The notes under the pieces: generated by a model | Told to the model about the DNA's origin: nothing | The model's database searches: none | What the model saw: the letters and a program-made list of their open reading frames with translations, nothing else | Program-made: the position numbers and the translations under genes | From: Flavobacteriales bacterium | GTDB taxonomy: Bacteria > Bacteroidota > Bacteroidia > Flavobacteriales_D > Crocinitomicaceae | Length of the DNA: 64,000 nucleotides | Direction of reading: 5' to 3' | Assembly (NCBI GenBank): GCA_947462255.1 | Contig: CANHOA010000002.1 | Coordinates: 62,001-126,000 of the forward strand | In this document: piece after piece, positions 35,608 to 45,634 of the stretch | Layout of the letters: each line of letters starts with the position of its first letter | Position numbering within the stretch: position 1 is the stretch's first letter

Positions 35608-37095
35608 TCATGATTGCAACTTATTTTTCCAAGAGCTCGTTATTTCATTCGATGCAAATTCACGTTCTTTAAAGGCGTTAATGTCATCCCAGATTTTATC
35701 AATAGCGTGCAAAAGCGCATCTTTTTCCTCCGTCATTGCTTGATGCATAACACTTGGATCTGAAAAATACGTTTTGACAAAATTCGTATCGAAATCACCA
35801 GAAATAAAAGCGGGGTGTTTAAGTACAAATTTTCCGAAGTCAAGTGTTGTTTTAACGCCTGAAATTTGATAATCATCGATTGCTTCAATGCAACGAGCGA
35901 TGGCATCTTTTCGTGTTTTTCCCCACACCACTAATTTAGCAATCATTGGATCATAATAAATTGGAATTTCCATTCCTTCCAAAAAGGCATCATCTACCCG
36001 AACACTTTTTCCGCTTGGAATTCGATAGCGTTCAAGTGTCCCAATATCAGGTGTAAATCCATTCATTGCATCTTCTGCATAAACACGCACTTCAATAGCA
36101 TGGCCATTGCAAACAATTTCGTCTTGGCTTTTCGGTAATTTTTCACCTCGGGCAACCCTAATTTGCCATTCAACTAAATCTAAACCTGTAATTTCTTCAG
36201 TTACCGGATGTTCCACTTGCAAGCGCGTATTCATTTCTAAAAAATAAAAATTCAGTTCGCCATCCAATAAAAATTCAACAGTTCCGGCGCCCTCATACTT
36301 ACATGCTTTACAAACAGCGACAGCGGCCTCACCCATTTCTTTGCGAAGTGCTGGAGTGAGCACTACACTAGGCGCTTCCTCAATCACTTTTTGGTGTCGG
36401 CGTTGAATAGAGCATTCTCTTTCAAATAGATAGACAACATTTCCGAACTGATCCGCAAAAACTTGAATTTCAATATGTCGTGGCTTATCGACAAACTTTT
36501 CAATAAAAACAGCATCGTCACCAAAAGATGATCTTGCTTCACTTTGCGCTAATTTCATTTGACTTTCGAATTCAGCGGTATTTTCAACCAAGCGCATCCC
36601 TTTTCCACCACCACCTGCAGAAGCTTTAATTAAAATTGGATACCCAATTTGCTCCGCAATCTTCTTTGCAGCTTCAAGATCAGAAATTGCTTCATCAACG
36701 CCAGGTACCAAAGGAACATTATACGATTTTACCGCTTGTTTGGCACTTAACTTATCGCCCATCAATTCCATTGATTCAGGAGTAGGTCCAATTAATGTGA
36801 TGCCTGCATTTTTTACCTTCCTTGCAAAGCCAGCATTTTCGGATAAAAAACCATAACCCGGGTGAATACCATCAACATTCAAGTCTTTACAATGCTTAAG
36901 AATTAAATCCTGTTGCAAGTAACTTTCAGATGAAGGACTTTTACCTACATATACCGATTCGTCAGCTTCAAGAACATGAGGTGCATTAGCATCCACATCA
37001 CTATAAATTGCAACACTTTTAATATTCATTTTTCGCAGTGTTCGAATGACCCTTCGGGCTATTTCCCCACGATTTGCAATAAGCACTTTTTTCAT
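35608..37095 (-). CDS. accC: biotin carboxylase subunit of an acyl-CoA carboxylase
   Basis: ATP-dependent carboxylation of biotin on a carrier protein. The ~495-residue protein has the expected order: 'KVLIANRGEIARRVIRTLRKM' (N-domain), 'GIHPGYGFLSENAGFA', 'ILIKASAGGGGKGMR' (ATP-grasp glycine loop), 'RHIEIQVFAD', 'ERECSIQRRHQKVIEEAPS' (bicarbonate/ATP site) and 'EMNTRLQVEHPVTEEITG' (catalytic Arg region), then a ~50-residue extra tail. No biotin carrier or carboxyltransferase gene is adjacent, so acetyl- versus propionyl-CoA carboxylase cannot be decided. ATG at 37095 follows the tamB stop by 1 nt; an in-frame ATG at 37104 would overlap tamB by 8 nt. Confidence 0.93.
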   Translation of the reverse strand: MKKVLIANRGEIARRVIRTLRKMNIKSVAIYSDVDANAPHVLEADESVYVGKSPSSESYLQQDLILKHCKDLNVDGIHPGYGFLSENAGFARKVKNAGITLIGPTPESMELMGDKLSAKQAVKSYNVPLVPGVDEAISDLEAAKKIAEQIGYPILIKASAGGGGKGMRLVENTAEFESQMKLAQSEARSSFGDDAVFIEKFVDKPRHIEIQVFADQFGNVVYLFERECSIQRRHQKVIEEAPSVVLTPALRKEMGEAAVAVCKACKYEGAGTVEFLLDGELNFYFLEMNTRLQVEHPVTEEITGLDLVEWQIRVARGEKLPKSQDEIVCNGHAIEVRVYAEDAMNGFTPDIGTLERYRIPSGKSVRVDDAFLEGMEIPIYYDPMIAKLVVWGKTRKDAIARCIEAIDDYQISGVKTTLDFGKFVLKHPAFISGDFDTNFVKTYFSDPSVMHQAMTEEKDALLHAIDKIWDDINAFKEREFASNEITSSWKNKLQS

Positions 37096-37096
37096 A

Positions 37097-40000
37097 TTAT
37101 TCATCCTTTTTTATTACTGGACTTGACCCATCATTAATAACTAATGGTGGTAACCTCGTTTGTTTTTTCTTGCGTCTACTTTTAAAGTATTTTTTGTCTT
37201 TAGGCCTAAAAATATCAAAAACAGATTGAGCCAATTCAAAATCATTAATCGTGTTAAATTCCTCGTGATAAGATAATCCTGCCCCTTGCGTGAAAGGCCC
37301 TGAATTTTCGTCTACCGTATTCGTATTAGACTTATTAAACGCATTTACGCGTAAGGTGCCTTTTTTATTAACGAGGTATTCGATACTAACATCACCTATA
37401 AAACCACTAGCCGTTTGTCCTTGGGTGGTATTATTCTCAACACCAAAACTACCCGTCACAACGAGCCGATCATTTAAAAAATTCTTCTGAACCGATGCCA
37501 ATGCATTAGATTCACCCAAATCAACATTTACCTTATATTCCTTTGATAATTGTCCCAGTAGACCATTAATTTGAGATTCGACTAAATCAAGTGCAGCAGA
37601 AGCATTTGCTGAAACCGTACCCTTTAGTGGTTGGAATTTTTTAACTAAAAGAAGTGAAAAAAACTGCCGATTCAACTCATCATTTTCAGCATTAACTCTT
37701 GAAATCAATGACTTTCCAGATTCAGATGCATTTGGGGCAAGAATCTCGAATTTTATTTTTGGTGATTCCAATGTTTCATTCAATTTTAGAAGACATACTA
37801 CATCTTGGTTCAAAAGTGATTTATCAAGCAATTCTGGGCTCAAATCTAAAATACTTACCTTTTTAATAGTAGCGGCAGTCACAATATCAATATTTGCATC
37901 ATAAATATTGCCTGTCCAAGTAATCGTTGAACCTTGCTGAATTTCAAATGGCTGTTTTAGGGGTCCCATTGCAAAATTATAGTAACTTCCCTTGTTTATA
38001 CTATAGGTTCCTTCTAAATTTAAATTATTAAAAGCATCCAACTTTAAGGCAATTTCTCCAGCGCCAACAGCGCTAATTTCATCTCCTAATTGCTCATTAA
38101 AAATAATTTTTAGTTTGGCTACTGGGGTAAGCTTAAATTTCATGTTTAGTGTTAAACCCGTATAATCTGTTGTTTCCTGACGAGGCTTCGCGACTTCTTC
38201 ACTTTTAGCGATAAAATGGATTAAATTATCATCTTCTTCAATCTCCGATATCCCGTACATTGGGAAATTTAATTGAGAGCCTACTCTTGTTTCCAAGAAA
38301 ACATCAACATCCATTTTAGCTCCTTTACCTGAAATATTAGCATACCCTTTTCCATATGCTTTACCGTAATACGATTCACCTTCCTTATATTTTGTATTTA
38401 AGACTAAAAACCGCTTAGCATTTGCTGCGATACTATTAAATCTAGCTTCTTGTAAATTGGCAGGGGATTCAAAGTCAAGCTTAAAATTATAGCTGAATTT
38501 ATCAAAATTAGTGTGTAATACTTTACCATTAAGGAACGCGAGATTACCATCTTCATCTTTCACTGGAATATTCTTAAATTCTATCTCGTCCTTATTAACT
38601 ATTACATCACCATCTAAGGTATAATGAACGCCTAATAATTCAATATTTGCTCCGGTTTTAGCCAAGCTAAGTTTTCCTGACAATTCAGGTGCATCAAGAC
38701 TACCCCTTACTTGAAGCTTACCTTGTAATGTTCCTTGAATTTCACTTACGGAAGTAGAGTCAATAAATCCATTTAGAAAATGCAAATCAGTATTATTAAA
38801 ATTTAGATCCATTTCAAGACTATTTCTATCTCGTTTCATAAAATAAGAAGCACTAAAATCCATTGTGGGTAAAGCACGATACGTTAAATTTCCGCTGGCA
38901 TAAATACTTTGACTTTCTGAATCATAATCTGATGTAAAGTGAATGTCACCAAGTTCTTGTTCATTCACAAATAATTTTGATATATCAGCCAAGACAGAAA
39001 ATTCAACATTAGATGAGGAATTATTAATGCTAACATTGCCATTATAGAAACCAGCTAATTGAACATCTAATTTTAATAATTGACTTATTTCTGAAAGATC
39101 AATTTTTTTCAATTCTATTATTAATTTTTCATTGGCATTATTTGAAAACAAACCATCAATATTAATTTCTTGATTTTTTCTTCGAAGTAGCAGATTATTA
39201 AAATCAATATCACTATTTACCAAGGCGATAGTTGAATTGGTAAAAATATCCCACCTAATATCATTAATAGAAAAGAATGAAGGCTCAACAGTAAACAAAA
39301 TATCATTGGCGTTTTTTACCTTCGTTTTCCAATCCAACTTAGAAAAATTTTTGCCATTTGGATCCCATATTAAACTTGAAGATAAAACACCTTGCGTTCC
39401 TTTAGTTAAGAAATCAACATTATTAAATGATAAAGAATCGTCTATAATTAATTTGGCAAATTTATAATCAGCGAAAAAACCATTGGGTGTCATATTTTGA
39501 TTAATGTCAATACCTTTTATAATAATGCTATCATACATGACTTCGGAAGCATTTATGACTAATTGAAAGTTATCACTTTTCGAATCAAAGCCACCTTTCA
39601 ATTTAGTCCCATCAGCAATATATAATTCTGGAAGAAAAATTGAAAATAAATCATCTAGTTTTTTTGTGGTTATTTCGTATGTAAAATTATTGGTCGTTTG
39701 AGTGTTTTTAAGCGAAGAACTAAGGTTAATTGATGGTACTATTTTAGCGAGTTCATAAACAAAATCATTTAATACTGTATTAAAATCAATTTTGCCAATA
39801 AGTTCAATGTCACCAAGAGAGCTAGTGAGTTTATAAACATCTGCTGTCTCAGATCTACTGACCGATAAATTTGCGTGAGGGATTGATACATCTTTTTCTT
39901 TTTCTTTATAAACGAAGTCATTAAATGAAATTGTACCATTTAAATTGGTGACCTTATCCCCAGAAATATTTATGTTGATTTTACCTAACAAATCAGATTG

Positions 40001-41650
40001 TTGAGTCGATGAAAAACCCAATAAATCAAGCTTTGCCTTTTTTATATTAAGCGCCAAGTCATAAAATGGGGTCTTACCGAAGCCAATCTTTCCAACATAA
40101 TCTAGGTCTAAATTTTTATCATCAATTGTTATTTTTCCCTCAAAGATATTTTTTCCGAGCTGTGCAGAACTTACAGAAATAGATGAATAAGAATAATCCA
40201 ATGCTTCTAACTTATTAAACTTAGCATTGATACCTGAAACTTGAATATCATCCTCTTTTATGATAAAATCCGAAAATCCGATTTCACCATCAATATAGTT
40301 TATTTCATTAATCTGTAGCAACTTTCCCAAATTGAAATTTCTCATAGCGATAGACGGACTCTCCTTGATATAGGGCGCAATAATTAGTTCGGTGTTCAAG
40401 GTTGAAAAACGAATAGCTTGAAGAATTGACGCATCACCCAAGCTCGTTTTAATGGTGGTAGGGGCAATAGTTGCTGCACCCTTATTTCCGGTTAAACTAA
40501 AATTAGCCAGTCGAACAATACCTAATTGGTTTAATTCATCACCCAAAGTTAATTTTCCAGATGGATAAGGAAGGATGAAATTTTGCAATTCAGACATATC
40601 AACAGAAGCACTATGTATTTTTTCTTTAAAGTCGTATGCCGAAAAATCACTAAAATTTGGTAATTCTAAATCAGCATGAATATGTGTATTTTTAGCATAA
40701 TCTAATTTCAAGTCTTTAATAAACAAGTGAGAAAGCGTATTAGAAACATTCCCTTGTAAAGCAATACGATTATGCATGCCTTTCATTTCGGGAACAAAGA
40801 GAGCAATATCACTCAGGAGAATTTTACTTGGCTGGATGTTTATTTTCCAGATAACCTTATCGACAAAATCATCTAAATCATCTTGACTATTCCAATTAAC
40901 AGCTATTTTCGATGCCTTAATGACCGAGCTATTCAATGAAATAATAGCCTGAGAAAAATCAACCGATTTATCGTTGATGGCTAATCTGCCACATAAATTA
41001 TTAAGAACAAGACCACAAGACTCTTTCAAACTCAAATGCTTAATAGCCAAATTCAACCCTTGTTTGCTGCTGCTAATTTCCTCCAAGCTTACATTCAACT
41101 TTGAGATATCGATATGGTTTTCATTGAATGTGAATGGGGTACGTTTAGCATTAAAATCATGATATTGGACGGAAAAGTTATTAAGGCTAATTTTTTTAAT
41201 CGATAAATCTATTGGGTTTGAGGATTCCGAAGGTTGGTCACTTTGGAAATAATCAACAAGAAATTGAAAATTGAATTCTTTTGATTTAGCCGACTTAGCA
41301 ACCTTAATTAACCCATTATCTAACTTAATATTGCTAACCTTTATTTTATTACCTAGCAAACTTTTACCATCAAAAGACGCCTCTAATGTCTTCAATGATA
41401 AAAGTGTATCTTTTTCACGATCTAAAATCAAAAAATCATCAAGGTAAATTTTATTAAATAAGATGATATCAACTTTATTCACCGTAACCTTAGTTTTCAA
41501 TTCTGTCGAAAAATAAGAAGCGGCTTTTTCAGCAAGAAATGTTTGAAAACTAGAGGTGCGAATGGCAAATAAAAAAATAATGATAAAAATCGTCAGCCAT
41601 TCTAAAGAAACACCAACAATTCGACCTATTATTTTGAGTATTTTTACCAT
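37097..41650 (-). CDS. tamB: TamB-like translocation and assembly module protein
   Basis: A 1517-residue inner-membrane-anchored protein spanning the periplasm. One membrane helix at residues ~8-30 is followed by a very long stretch of beta-strand repeats (AsmA/TamB type), and the C-terminal ~400 residues match the TamB/DUF490 domain ('EGTYSINKGSYYNFAMG', 'GSTITWTGNIYDANIDI', then 'LVKKFQPL' and a final FNKSNTNT region). Such proteins act with a BamA-family outer-membrane partner in outer membrane assembly or phospholipid transfer; the partner is not in this window. It is divergent from tsaD, with only 20 nt between start codons, and runs into accC. Confidence 0.9.
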   Translation of the reverse strand: MVKILKIIGRIVGVSLEWLTIFIIIFLFAIRTSSFQTFLAEKAASYFSTELKTKVTVNKVDIILFNKIYLDDFLILDREKDTLLSLKTLEASFDGKSLLGNKIKVSNIKLDNGLIKVAKSAKSKEFNFQFLVDYFQSDQPSESSNPIDLSIKKISLNNFSVQYHDFNAKRTPFTFNENHIDISKLNVSLEEISSSKQGLNLAIKHLSLKESCGLVLNNLCGRLAINDKSVDFSQAIISLNSSVIKASKIAVNWNSQDDLDDFVDKVIWKINIQPSKILLSDIALFVPEMKGMHNRIALQGNVSNTLSHLFIKDLKLDYAKNTHIHADLELPNFSDFSAYDFKEKIHSASVDMSELQNFILPYPSGKLTLGDELNQLGIVRLANFSLTGNKGAATIAPTTIKTSLGDASILQAIRFSTLNTELIIAPYIKESPSIAMRNFNLGKLLQINEINYIDGEIGFSDFIIKEDDIQVSGINAKFNKLEALDYSYSSISVSSAQLGKNIFEGKITIDDKNLDLDYVGKIGFGKTPFYDLALNIKKAKLDLLGFSSTQQSDLLGKININISGDKVTNLNGTISFNDFVYKEKEKDVSIPHANLSVSRSETADVYKLTSSLGDIELIGKIDFNTVLNDFVYELAKIVPSINLSSSLKNTQTTNNFTYEITTKKLDDLFSIFLPELYIADGTKLKGGFDSKSDNFQLVINASEVMYDSIIIKGIDINQNMTPNGFFADYKFAKLIIDDSLSFNNVDFLTKGTQGVLSSSLIWDPNGKNFSKLDWKTKVKNANDILFTVEPSFFSINDIRWDIFTNSTIALVNSDIDFNNLLLRRKNQEINIDGLFSNNANEKLIIELKKIDLSEISQLLKLDVQLAGFYNGNVSINNSSSNVEFSVLADISKLFVNEQELGDIHFTSDYDSESQSIYASGNLTYRALPTMDFSASYFMKRDRNSLEMDLNFNNTDLHFLNGFIDSTSVSEIQGTLQGKLQVRGSLDAPELSGKLSLAKTGANIELLGVHYTLDGDVIVNKDEIEFKNIPVKDEDGNLAFLNGKVLHTNFDKFSYNFKLDFESPANLQEARFNSIAANAKRFLVLNTKYKEGESYYGKAYGKGYANISGKGAKMDVDVFLETRVGSQLNFPMYGISEIEEDDNLIHFIAKSEEVAKPRQETTDYTGLTLNMKFKLTPVAKLKIIFNEQLGDEISAVGAGEIALKLDAFNNLNLEGTYSINKGSYYNFAMGPLKQPFEIQQGSTITWTGNIYDANIDIVTAATIKKVSILDLSPELLDKSLLNQDVVCLLKLNETLESPKIKFEILAPNASESGKSLISRVNAENDELNRQFFSLLLVKKFQPLKGTVSANASAALDLVESQINGLLGQLSKEYKVNVDLGESNALASVQKNFLNDRLVVTGSFGVENNTTQGQTASGFIGDVSIEYLVNKKGTLRVNAFNKSNTNTVDENSGPFTQGAGLSYHEEFNTINDFELAQSVFDIFRPKDKKYFKSRRKKKQTRLPPLVINDGSSPVIKKDE

Positions 41651-41670
41651 TCTAATACAAATTTAAGCAT

Positions 41671-42693
41671 TTGATAGCGAACGACACTATAGTTTTGGGA
41701 ATAGAATCTTCTTGTGATGATACCTCAGCAGCCATATTAAAAGGGAATCGTATTTTATCAAATGTAGTTGCTGGCCAAAACATTCACGCGAAATTCGGAG
41801 GTGTTGTTCCAGAATTAGCAAGCCGATGTCATCAAGAAAATATTATACCAGTTGTTGAAGAGGCCCTAAAAAAAGCGGGAATTAGCATAAAAGATATTGA
41901 TGCTATTGCATTCACTCAAGGTCCGGGCTTGATGGGTTCTTTAATCGTAGGCGGTTCATTTGCCAAAGCGTTCGCATTGGCGATCAATAAACCACTCATT
42001 CCAGTGCATCATATGAAAGCGCACATACTAGCTCATTTTATTGAAGACGCAAACGAGCTTGCGCCCAGTTTCCCTTTTTTATGTTTAACTGTTTCAGGCG
42101 GACATACACAACTAGTTAAGGTAACATCACCATTAGAGATGACCATCCTTGGTCAAACGATCGATGATGCTGTTGGTGAAGCATTTGATAAAGCAGCCAA
42201 AATGTTAGGACTACCATATCCTGGAGGACCACTAATCGACAAATACGCCTTAGATGGAGATCCGCTCCGATTTACCTTTTCAAAACCACGCATTGAAGGA
42301 TTAAATTTTAGCTTCAGTGGGGTTAAAACTTCTATTCTTTACTTTTTAAGGGATCAAAAACTGATAAACAACAATTTTATAGAAGAGAACCTCGCTGATT
42401 TATGCGCTTCCATTCAGCACACATTAATTGAAATCTTGTTAGATAAGGTTAATAAAGCATGTAAAGAACACCAACTAACACAAGTGGCTATTGCTGGCGG
42501 GGTGTCGGCGAATTCATATTTAAGAAGCCGCCTTCAAACATGGGGGAAGGAAAAAGAATGTAAGGTGTATATTCCAAAATTTGAATACTGTACCGATAAT
42601 GCCGCAATGATTGCTATTTCTGGAATGTATTTATTTGAAAATGGCGCAAAGGGCAATCAGCAAATTAATGTAGATCCTAGGCTTACTTGGTAA
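41671..42693 (+). CDS. tsaD: tRNA threonylcarbamoyladenosine (t6A) transferase subunit
   Basis: TsaD makes the universal t6A37 modification of ANN-decoding tRNAs together with TsaB and TsaE. The 340-residue protein has 'VLGIESSCDDTSAAI' at the start, 'GGVVPELASRCHQENI', 'HHMKAHIL' (metal His pair), 'LTVSGGHTQLV', 'AFDKAAKMLGLPYPGGP' and 'IAGGVSANSYLRS'. The start must be TTG at 41671: the frame is closed by a stop at 41653-41655 and no ATG or GTG lies between. A TTG start and a 20-nt intergenic region shared with tamB mean its promoter probably lies inside tamB. Confidence 0.96.
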   Translation: MIANDTIVLGIESSCDDTSAAILKGNRILSNVVAGQNIHAKFGGVVPELASRCHQENIIPVVEEALKKAGISIKDIDAIAFTQGPGLMGSLIVGGSFAKAFALAINKPLIPVHHMKAHILAHFIEDANELAPSFPFLCLTVSGGHTQLVKVTSPLEMTILGQTIDDAVGEAFDKAAKMLGLPYPGGPLIDKYALDGDPLRFTFSKPRIEGLNFSFSGVKTSILYFLRDQKLINNNFIEENLADLCASIQHTLIEILLDKVNKACKEHQLTQVAIAGGVSANSYLRSRLQTWGKEKECKVYIPKFEYCTDNAAMIAISGMYLFENGAKGNQQINVDPRLTW

Positions 42694-42787
42694 CAGTAAA
42701 AATGGAGTTAATTAACGAGATGATTAAGTTATTAACATTTCTTTGAAGTCATTTAATTAAATCCTACATTTCTTGAAAATTAACTTT

Positions 42788-43063
42788 ATGGTACAAGAAA
42801 TTGAATTAGTCCAAAAGGAGACTATTGTTGACTGTAAGTTTTTAAACGACATTCAACTAAATCAACAAGAAAATTTATTGCAACAAATTAAAGACGCTAC
42901 CATTCTTGGTAATTCTCACCGCACAAAAGTGACGATTATCTTTCAAGATGATGCTGGTATTAAACGAGTAGACACCACTATTTGGGCTTCCGGCGCGAAA
43001 TTTATTTGTCTTAAAGGCGGATTATGGATTCCAATTAATCGAATTATTGAAATTTTAATCTAA
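42788..43063 (+). CDS. small conserved Bacteroidota protein, unknown
   Basis: A 91-residue soluble protein with no signal peptide. It has an N-terminal alpha/beta stretch ('IVDCKFLNDIQLNQQENLLQQIKDATILGN') and a C-terminal beta-rich half ('TKVTIIFQDDAGIKRVDTTIWA' and 'FICLKGGLWIPINRIIEI') that looks like a small SH3-like or Sm-like barrel. I recall similar ~90-residue proteins in other Bacteroidota, always uncharacterised. The ATG at 42788 is preferred to a TTG at 42773. It is 9 nt upstream of the DsbD-alpha gene. Confidence 0.7.
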   Translation: MVQEIELVQKETIVDCKFLNDIQLNQQENLLQQIKDATILGNSHRTKVTIIFQDDAGIKRVDTTIWASGAKFICLKGGLWIPINRIIEILI

Positions 43064-43072
43064 TTTTGATTA

Positions 43073-43528
43073 ATGTTGAAATATTTTGCTCTCCTTCATT
43101 GCCTTTTGTATTTTGGGTTTAGTCAAATCACTGCTCAAAATCATTTGAGTTGGGAATTTAGCTACGATAAACTTAACTCAAGTATCGTTATTAAAGGAAC
43201 TATTGATAAAGGATGGCACCTTTATTCTCAAAAAACACCTGTTAGTGCTGGTCCGATTCCGGTAAGTATTAGCATTGATAAACAAAAGGGAACTAAGCTC
43301 ATTGGTAAATTTGAGGAAAAACTTCAGCCCCACGAGATTTTTGATGTAAATTTCGATTCTCAAGTGTACCTATTCGAAAATACTTACTTAGCAGAACAGA
43401 AAATCAAATTAAAAAAAGCAAAACATCAACATTTAAAACAACTTACTGGAAGCGTTCTATACATGGTTTGTGACGATTCCAGGTGTATGCCTCCGATAGA
43501 AGTGCCTTTTACTATTCAACTAAAATAA
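43073..43528 (+). CDS. stand-alone DsbD alpha-domain-like periplasmic protein
   Basis: A 151-residue secreted protein (signal peptide 1-21, ITAQ). The mature part matches the N-terminal DsbD-alpha domain: 'IKGTIDKGWHLYSQKTPVSAGPIPVSI' and, near the end, 'GSVLYMVCDDSRCMPP', the Cys pair that in DsbD receives electrons from the membrane domain. The following gene is a full DsbD that has its own alpha domain, so this is a tandem paralogue separated as its own polypeptide. It probably shuttles reductant to periplasmic targets; 10 nt separate the genes. Confidence 0.85.
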   Translation: MLKYFALLHCLLYFGFSQITAQNHLSWEFSYDKLNSSIVIKGTIDKGWHLYSQKTPVSAGPIPVSISIDKQKGTKLIGKFEEKLQPHEIFDVNFDSQVYLFENTYLAEQKIKLKKAKHQHLKQLTGSVLYMVCDDSRCMPPIEVPFTIQLK

Positions 43529-43538
43529 CTTTTTACCA

Positions 43539-45566
43539 ATGAAAAAAATACTTGCGATACTTTTTGTTATACTACATCAAAGTTTGATGTATTCTCAGAT
43601 TATTGATCATGAAAATGTTGTAAGTGTAAAATTTTCAATTGAGCAAAAAGAAAGTGAAGCCTTTGTTGTTGCAAAGATTAATATCATTCCAGGATGGCAC
43701 ATTAACTCCAACAAACTTCCCAACGGATCTTTTGCAATTCCTACGGAAATCAATCTAACAAAAAATAAAAGTTTTACTGCCAAAGAAACGCTTGAGCCGA
43801 AACCGATACAATTTATTGAAGAAGACCTCGGTGATATGCAAAGTCACCACAAAGGTTCAATCACAATGAAAAGAAAATTTATTATTAACTCATCCACTGA
43901 TTTTAAGGTCTCTGGTGCTTTCGCTTTTCAAGTTTGCGATGAAGCAGGAAAATGTTTGATGCCCCACGAATACCCTTTTTCACTTAATGTTAAAGGATAT
44001 GAATTAGCTGCTGAAAAGGATAGCCTTGCTGAAAAACAAGCTGATACTTCGAGTTCAGATACAGGGAAAAAAGTAAGCGGTGACACAACTAAACCTATTA
44101 AAAAAGTACCTGAACCTAAGAAATCAATGTGGCTTATTTTTATTATTTCATTTTTAAGTGGATTTGCTGCACTACTTACTCCTTGCGTATTCCCAATGAT
44201 TCCGATGACCGTAAGTTTCTTTACCAAATCCAGTAAATCAAAAACTGCAGGTATTCGTAATGCAGTATTCTACGGCATATCCATCATTGCGATTTATGTA
44301 ATTTTAGGAACAATTGTCACCACTATTTTTGGTCCTTCAGCACTTAATGCATTATCTACAAATGTTTGGTTTAACATCATTTTCTTTATACTCTTGGTGG
44401 TATTTGCACTTTCTTTCCTAGGAGCTTTTGAAATTATGCTACCAAGCACATGGCAAAATAAAGCCAACAATGCATCTTATAAAGGTGGTATCTTAGGAAT
44501 TTTCTTCATGGCATTGGCGCTTGCCCTTGTATCTTTTTCCTGCACCGGACCAATTGTAGGTACTTTATTGGTTGAATCGGCTACGATTGGCGGCATAGCA
44601 CCATTTGTAGGAATGTTTGGATTTTCCTTGGCATTAGCTTTACCTTTTACACTCTTTGCGGCTTTTCCTGGATGGATGAATTCACTACCAAAATCAGGTG
44701 GTTGGTTAAATACAGTTAAAGTATTTTTAGGGTTTTTAGAGTTAGCCCTTGCGTTCAAATTTCTTTCAAATGCTGATTTAGTAGTGCAAGGCCATTTCTT
44801 GGAAAGAGAGCTGTTCCTAGCGATTTGGATTGGATTGTTTACTGTGCTAACGATTTATCTTTTTGGATTTATTCGACTTCCGCACGATAGTCCTACTGAA
44901 AAACTATCTGTTTTTAGGACTATGTTAGCGAGTACTTGTTTAGTGTTTGTTATCTATTTAATTCCGGGAATGTGGGGCGCTCCTCTTAAGTTAATCAGTG
45001 GCTTTCCTCCACCTCTTTCATACAGCGAATCGCCAACTGGAATTGGATCGAACCAAAATTCAAATTCGCATACGGAAAATAATGACATGCACCTCGGACC
45101 TCAAAATATCATGGTTTTTCATGACCTAGAAAAAGCAGAGGCGTATGCAAAAGAAGTACATAAACCTCTTTTTGTAGATTTTACAGGACATGCCTGTGTG
45201 AACTGTCGAAAAATGGAGGAAAAGGTTTGGGGTGAGCCAGGAATCCTTGAAATACTGCGTGATAAAATGGTAATTGTTTCATTATATGTTGATGAAAAAA
45301 CAGCCCTGCCTGCTTCCGAACATAAGGAATTAGAATATGCTCCGGGTAAAAAAATGAAAATAACGCAAGTTGGCCACAAATGGAGCTATTTACAAACCAC
45401 GAGATATAAAAGTAATACTCAGCCATATTACCGTGTTCTGGGACCGACGAATGAAGATTTAGACATTGGCTCAGCAGACTATGAACACCACGGAAACGCC
45501 GCTGATTTCAAAGCATGGTTGGATAAAGGTCTTCTTGAATATAGTAAGGCAGAGGCTAATAAATAG
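43539..45566 (+). CDS. dsbD: thiol:disulfide interchange protein DsbD
   Basis: Moves electrons from cytoplasmic thioredoxin to periplasmic disulfide reductases. The 675 residues comprise a signal peptide (1-20), a periplasmic alpha domain with 'AFQVCDEAGKCLMP' (~130-143), a Lys/Ser/Thr-rich linker, a membrane beta domain (~195-490) with about eight helices and the Cys pair in 'LTPCVFPMIPMTV' and 'SFSCTGPIVGTLL', and a C-terminal thioredoxin-like gamma domain with 'FVDFTGHACVNCRKME' (Cys553, Cys556). All three Cys pairs are present. The linker between membrane and gamma domain (~495-525) is Ser/Asn/Gly-rich. Confidence 0.95.
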   Translation: MKKILAILFVILHQSLMYSQIIDHENVVSVKFSIEQKESEAFVVAKINIIPGWHINSNKLPNGSFAIPTEINLTKNKSFTAKETLEPKPIQFIEEDLGDMQSHHKGSITMKRKFIINSSTDFKVSGAFAFQVCDEAGKCLMPHEYPFSLNVKGYELAAEKDSLAEKQADTSSSDTGKKVSGDTTKPIKKVPEPKKSMWLIFIISFLSGFAALLTPCVFPMIPMTVSFFTKSSKSKTAGIRNAVFYGISIIAIYVILGTIVTTIFGPSALNALSTNVWFNIIFFILLVVFALSFLGAFEIMLPSTWQNKANNASYKGGILGIFFMALALALVSFSCTGPIVGTLLVESATIGGIAPFVGMFGFSLALALPFTLFAAFPGWMNSLPKSGGWLNTVKVFLGFLELALAFKFLSNADLVVQGHFLERELFLAIWIGLFTVLTIYLFGFIRLPHDSPTEKLSVFRTMLASTCLVFVIYLIPGMWGAPLKLISGFPPPLSYSESPTGIGSNQNSNSHTENNDMHLGPQNIMVFHDLEKAEAYAKEVHKPLFVDFTGHACVNCRKMEEKVWGEPGILEILRDKMVIVSLYVDEKTALPASEHKELEYAPGKKMKITQVGHKWSYLQTTRYKSNTQPYYRVLGPTNEDLDIGSADYEHHGNAADFKAWLDKGLLEYSKAEANK

Positions 45567-45634
45567 TTGATCCATCATAAATTAGATTATTGCATGCAAA
45601 CTTCCCCATTCAATGTTATTTACTTTCCTGTGAA

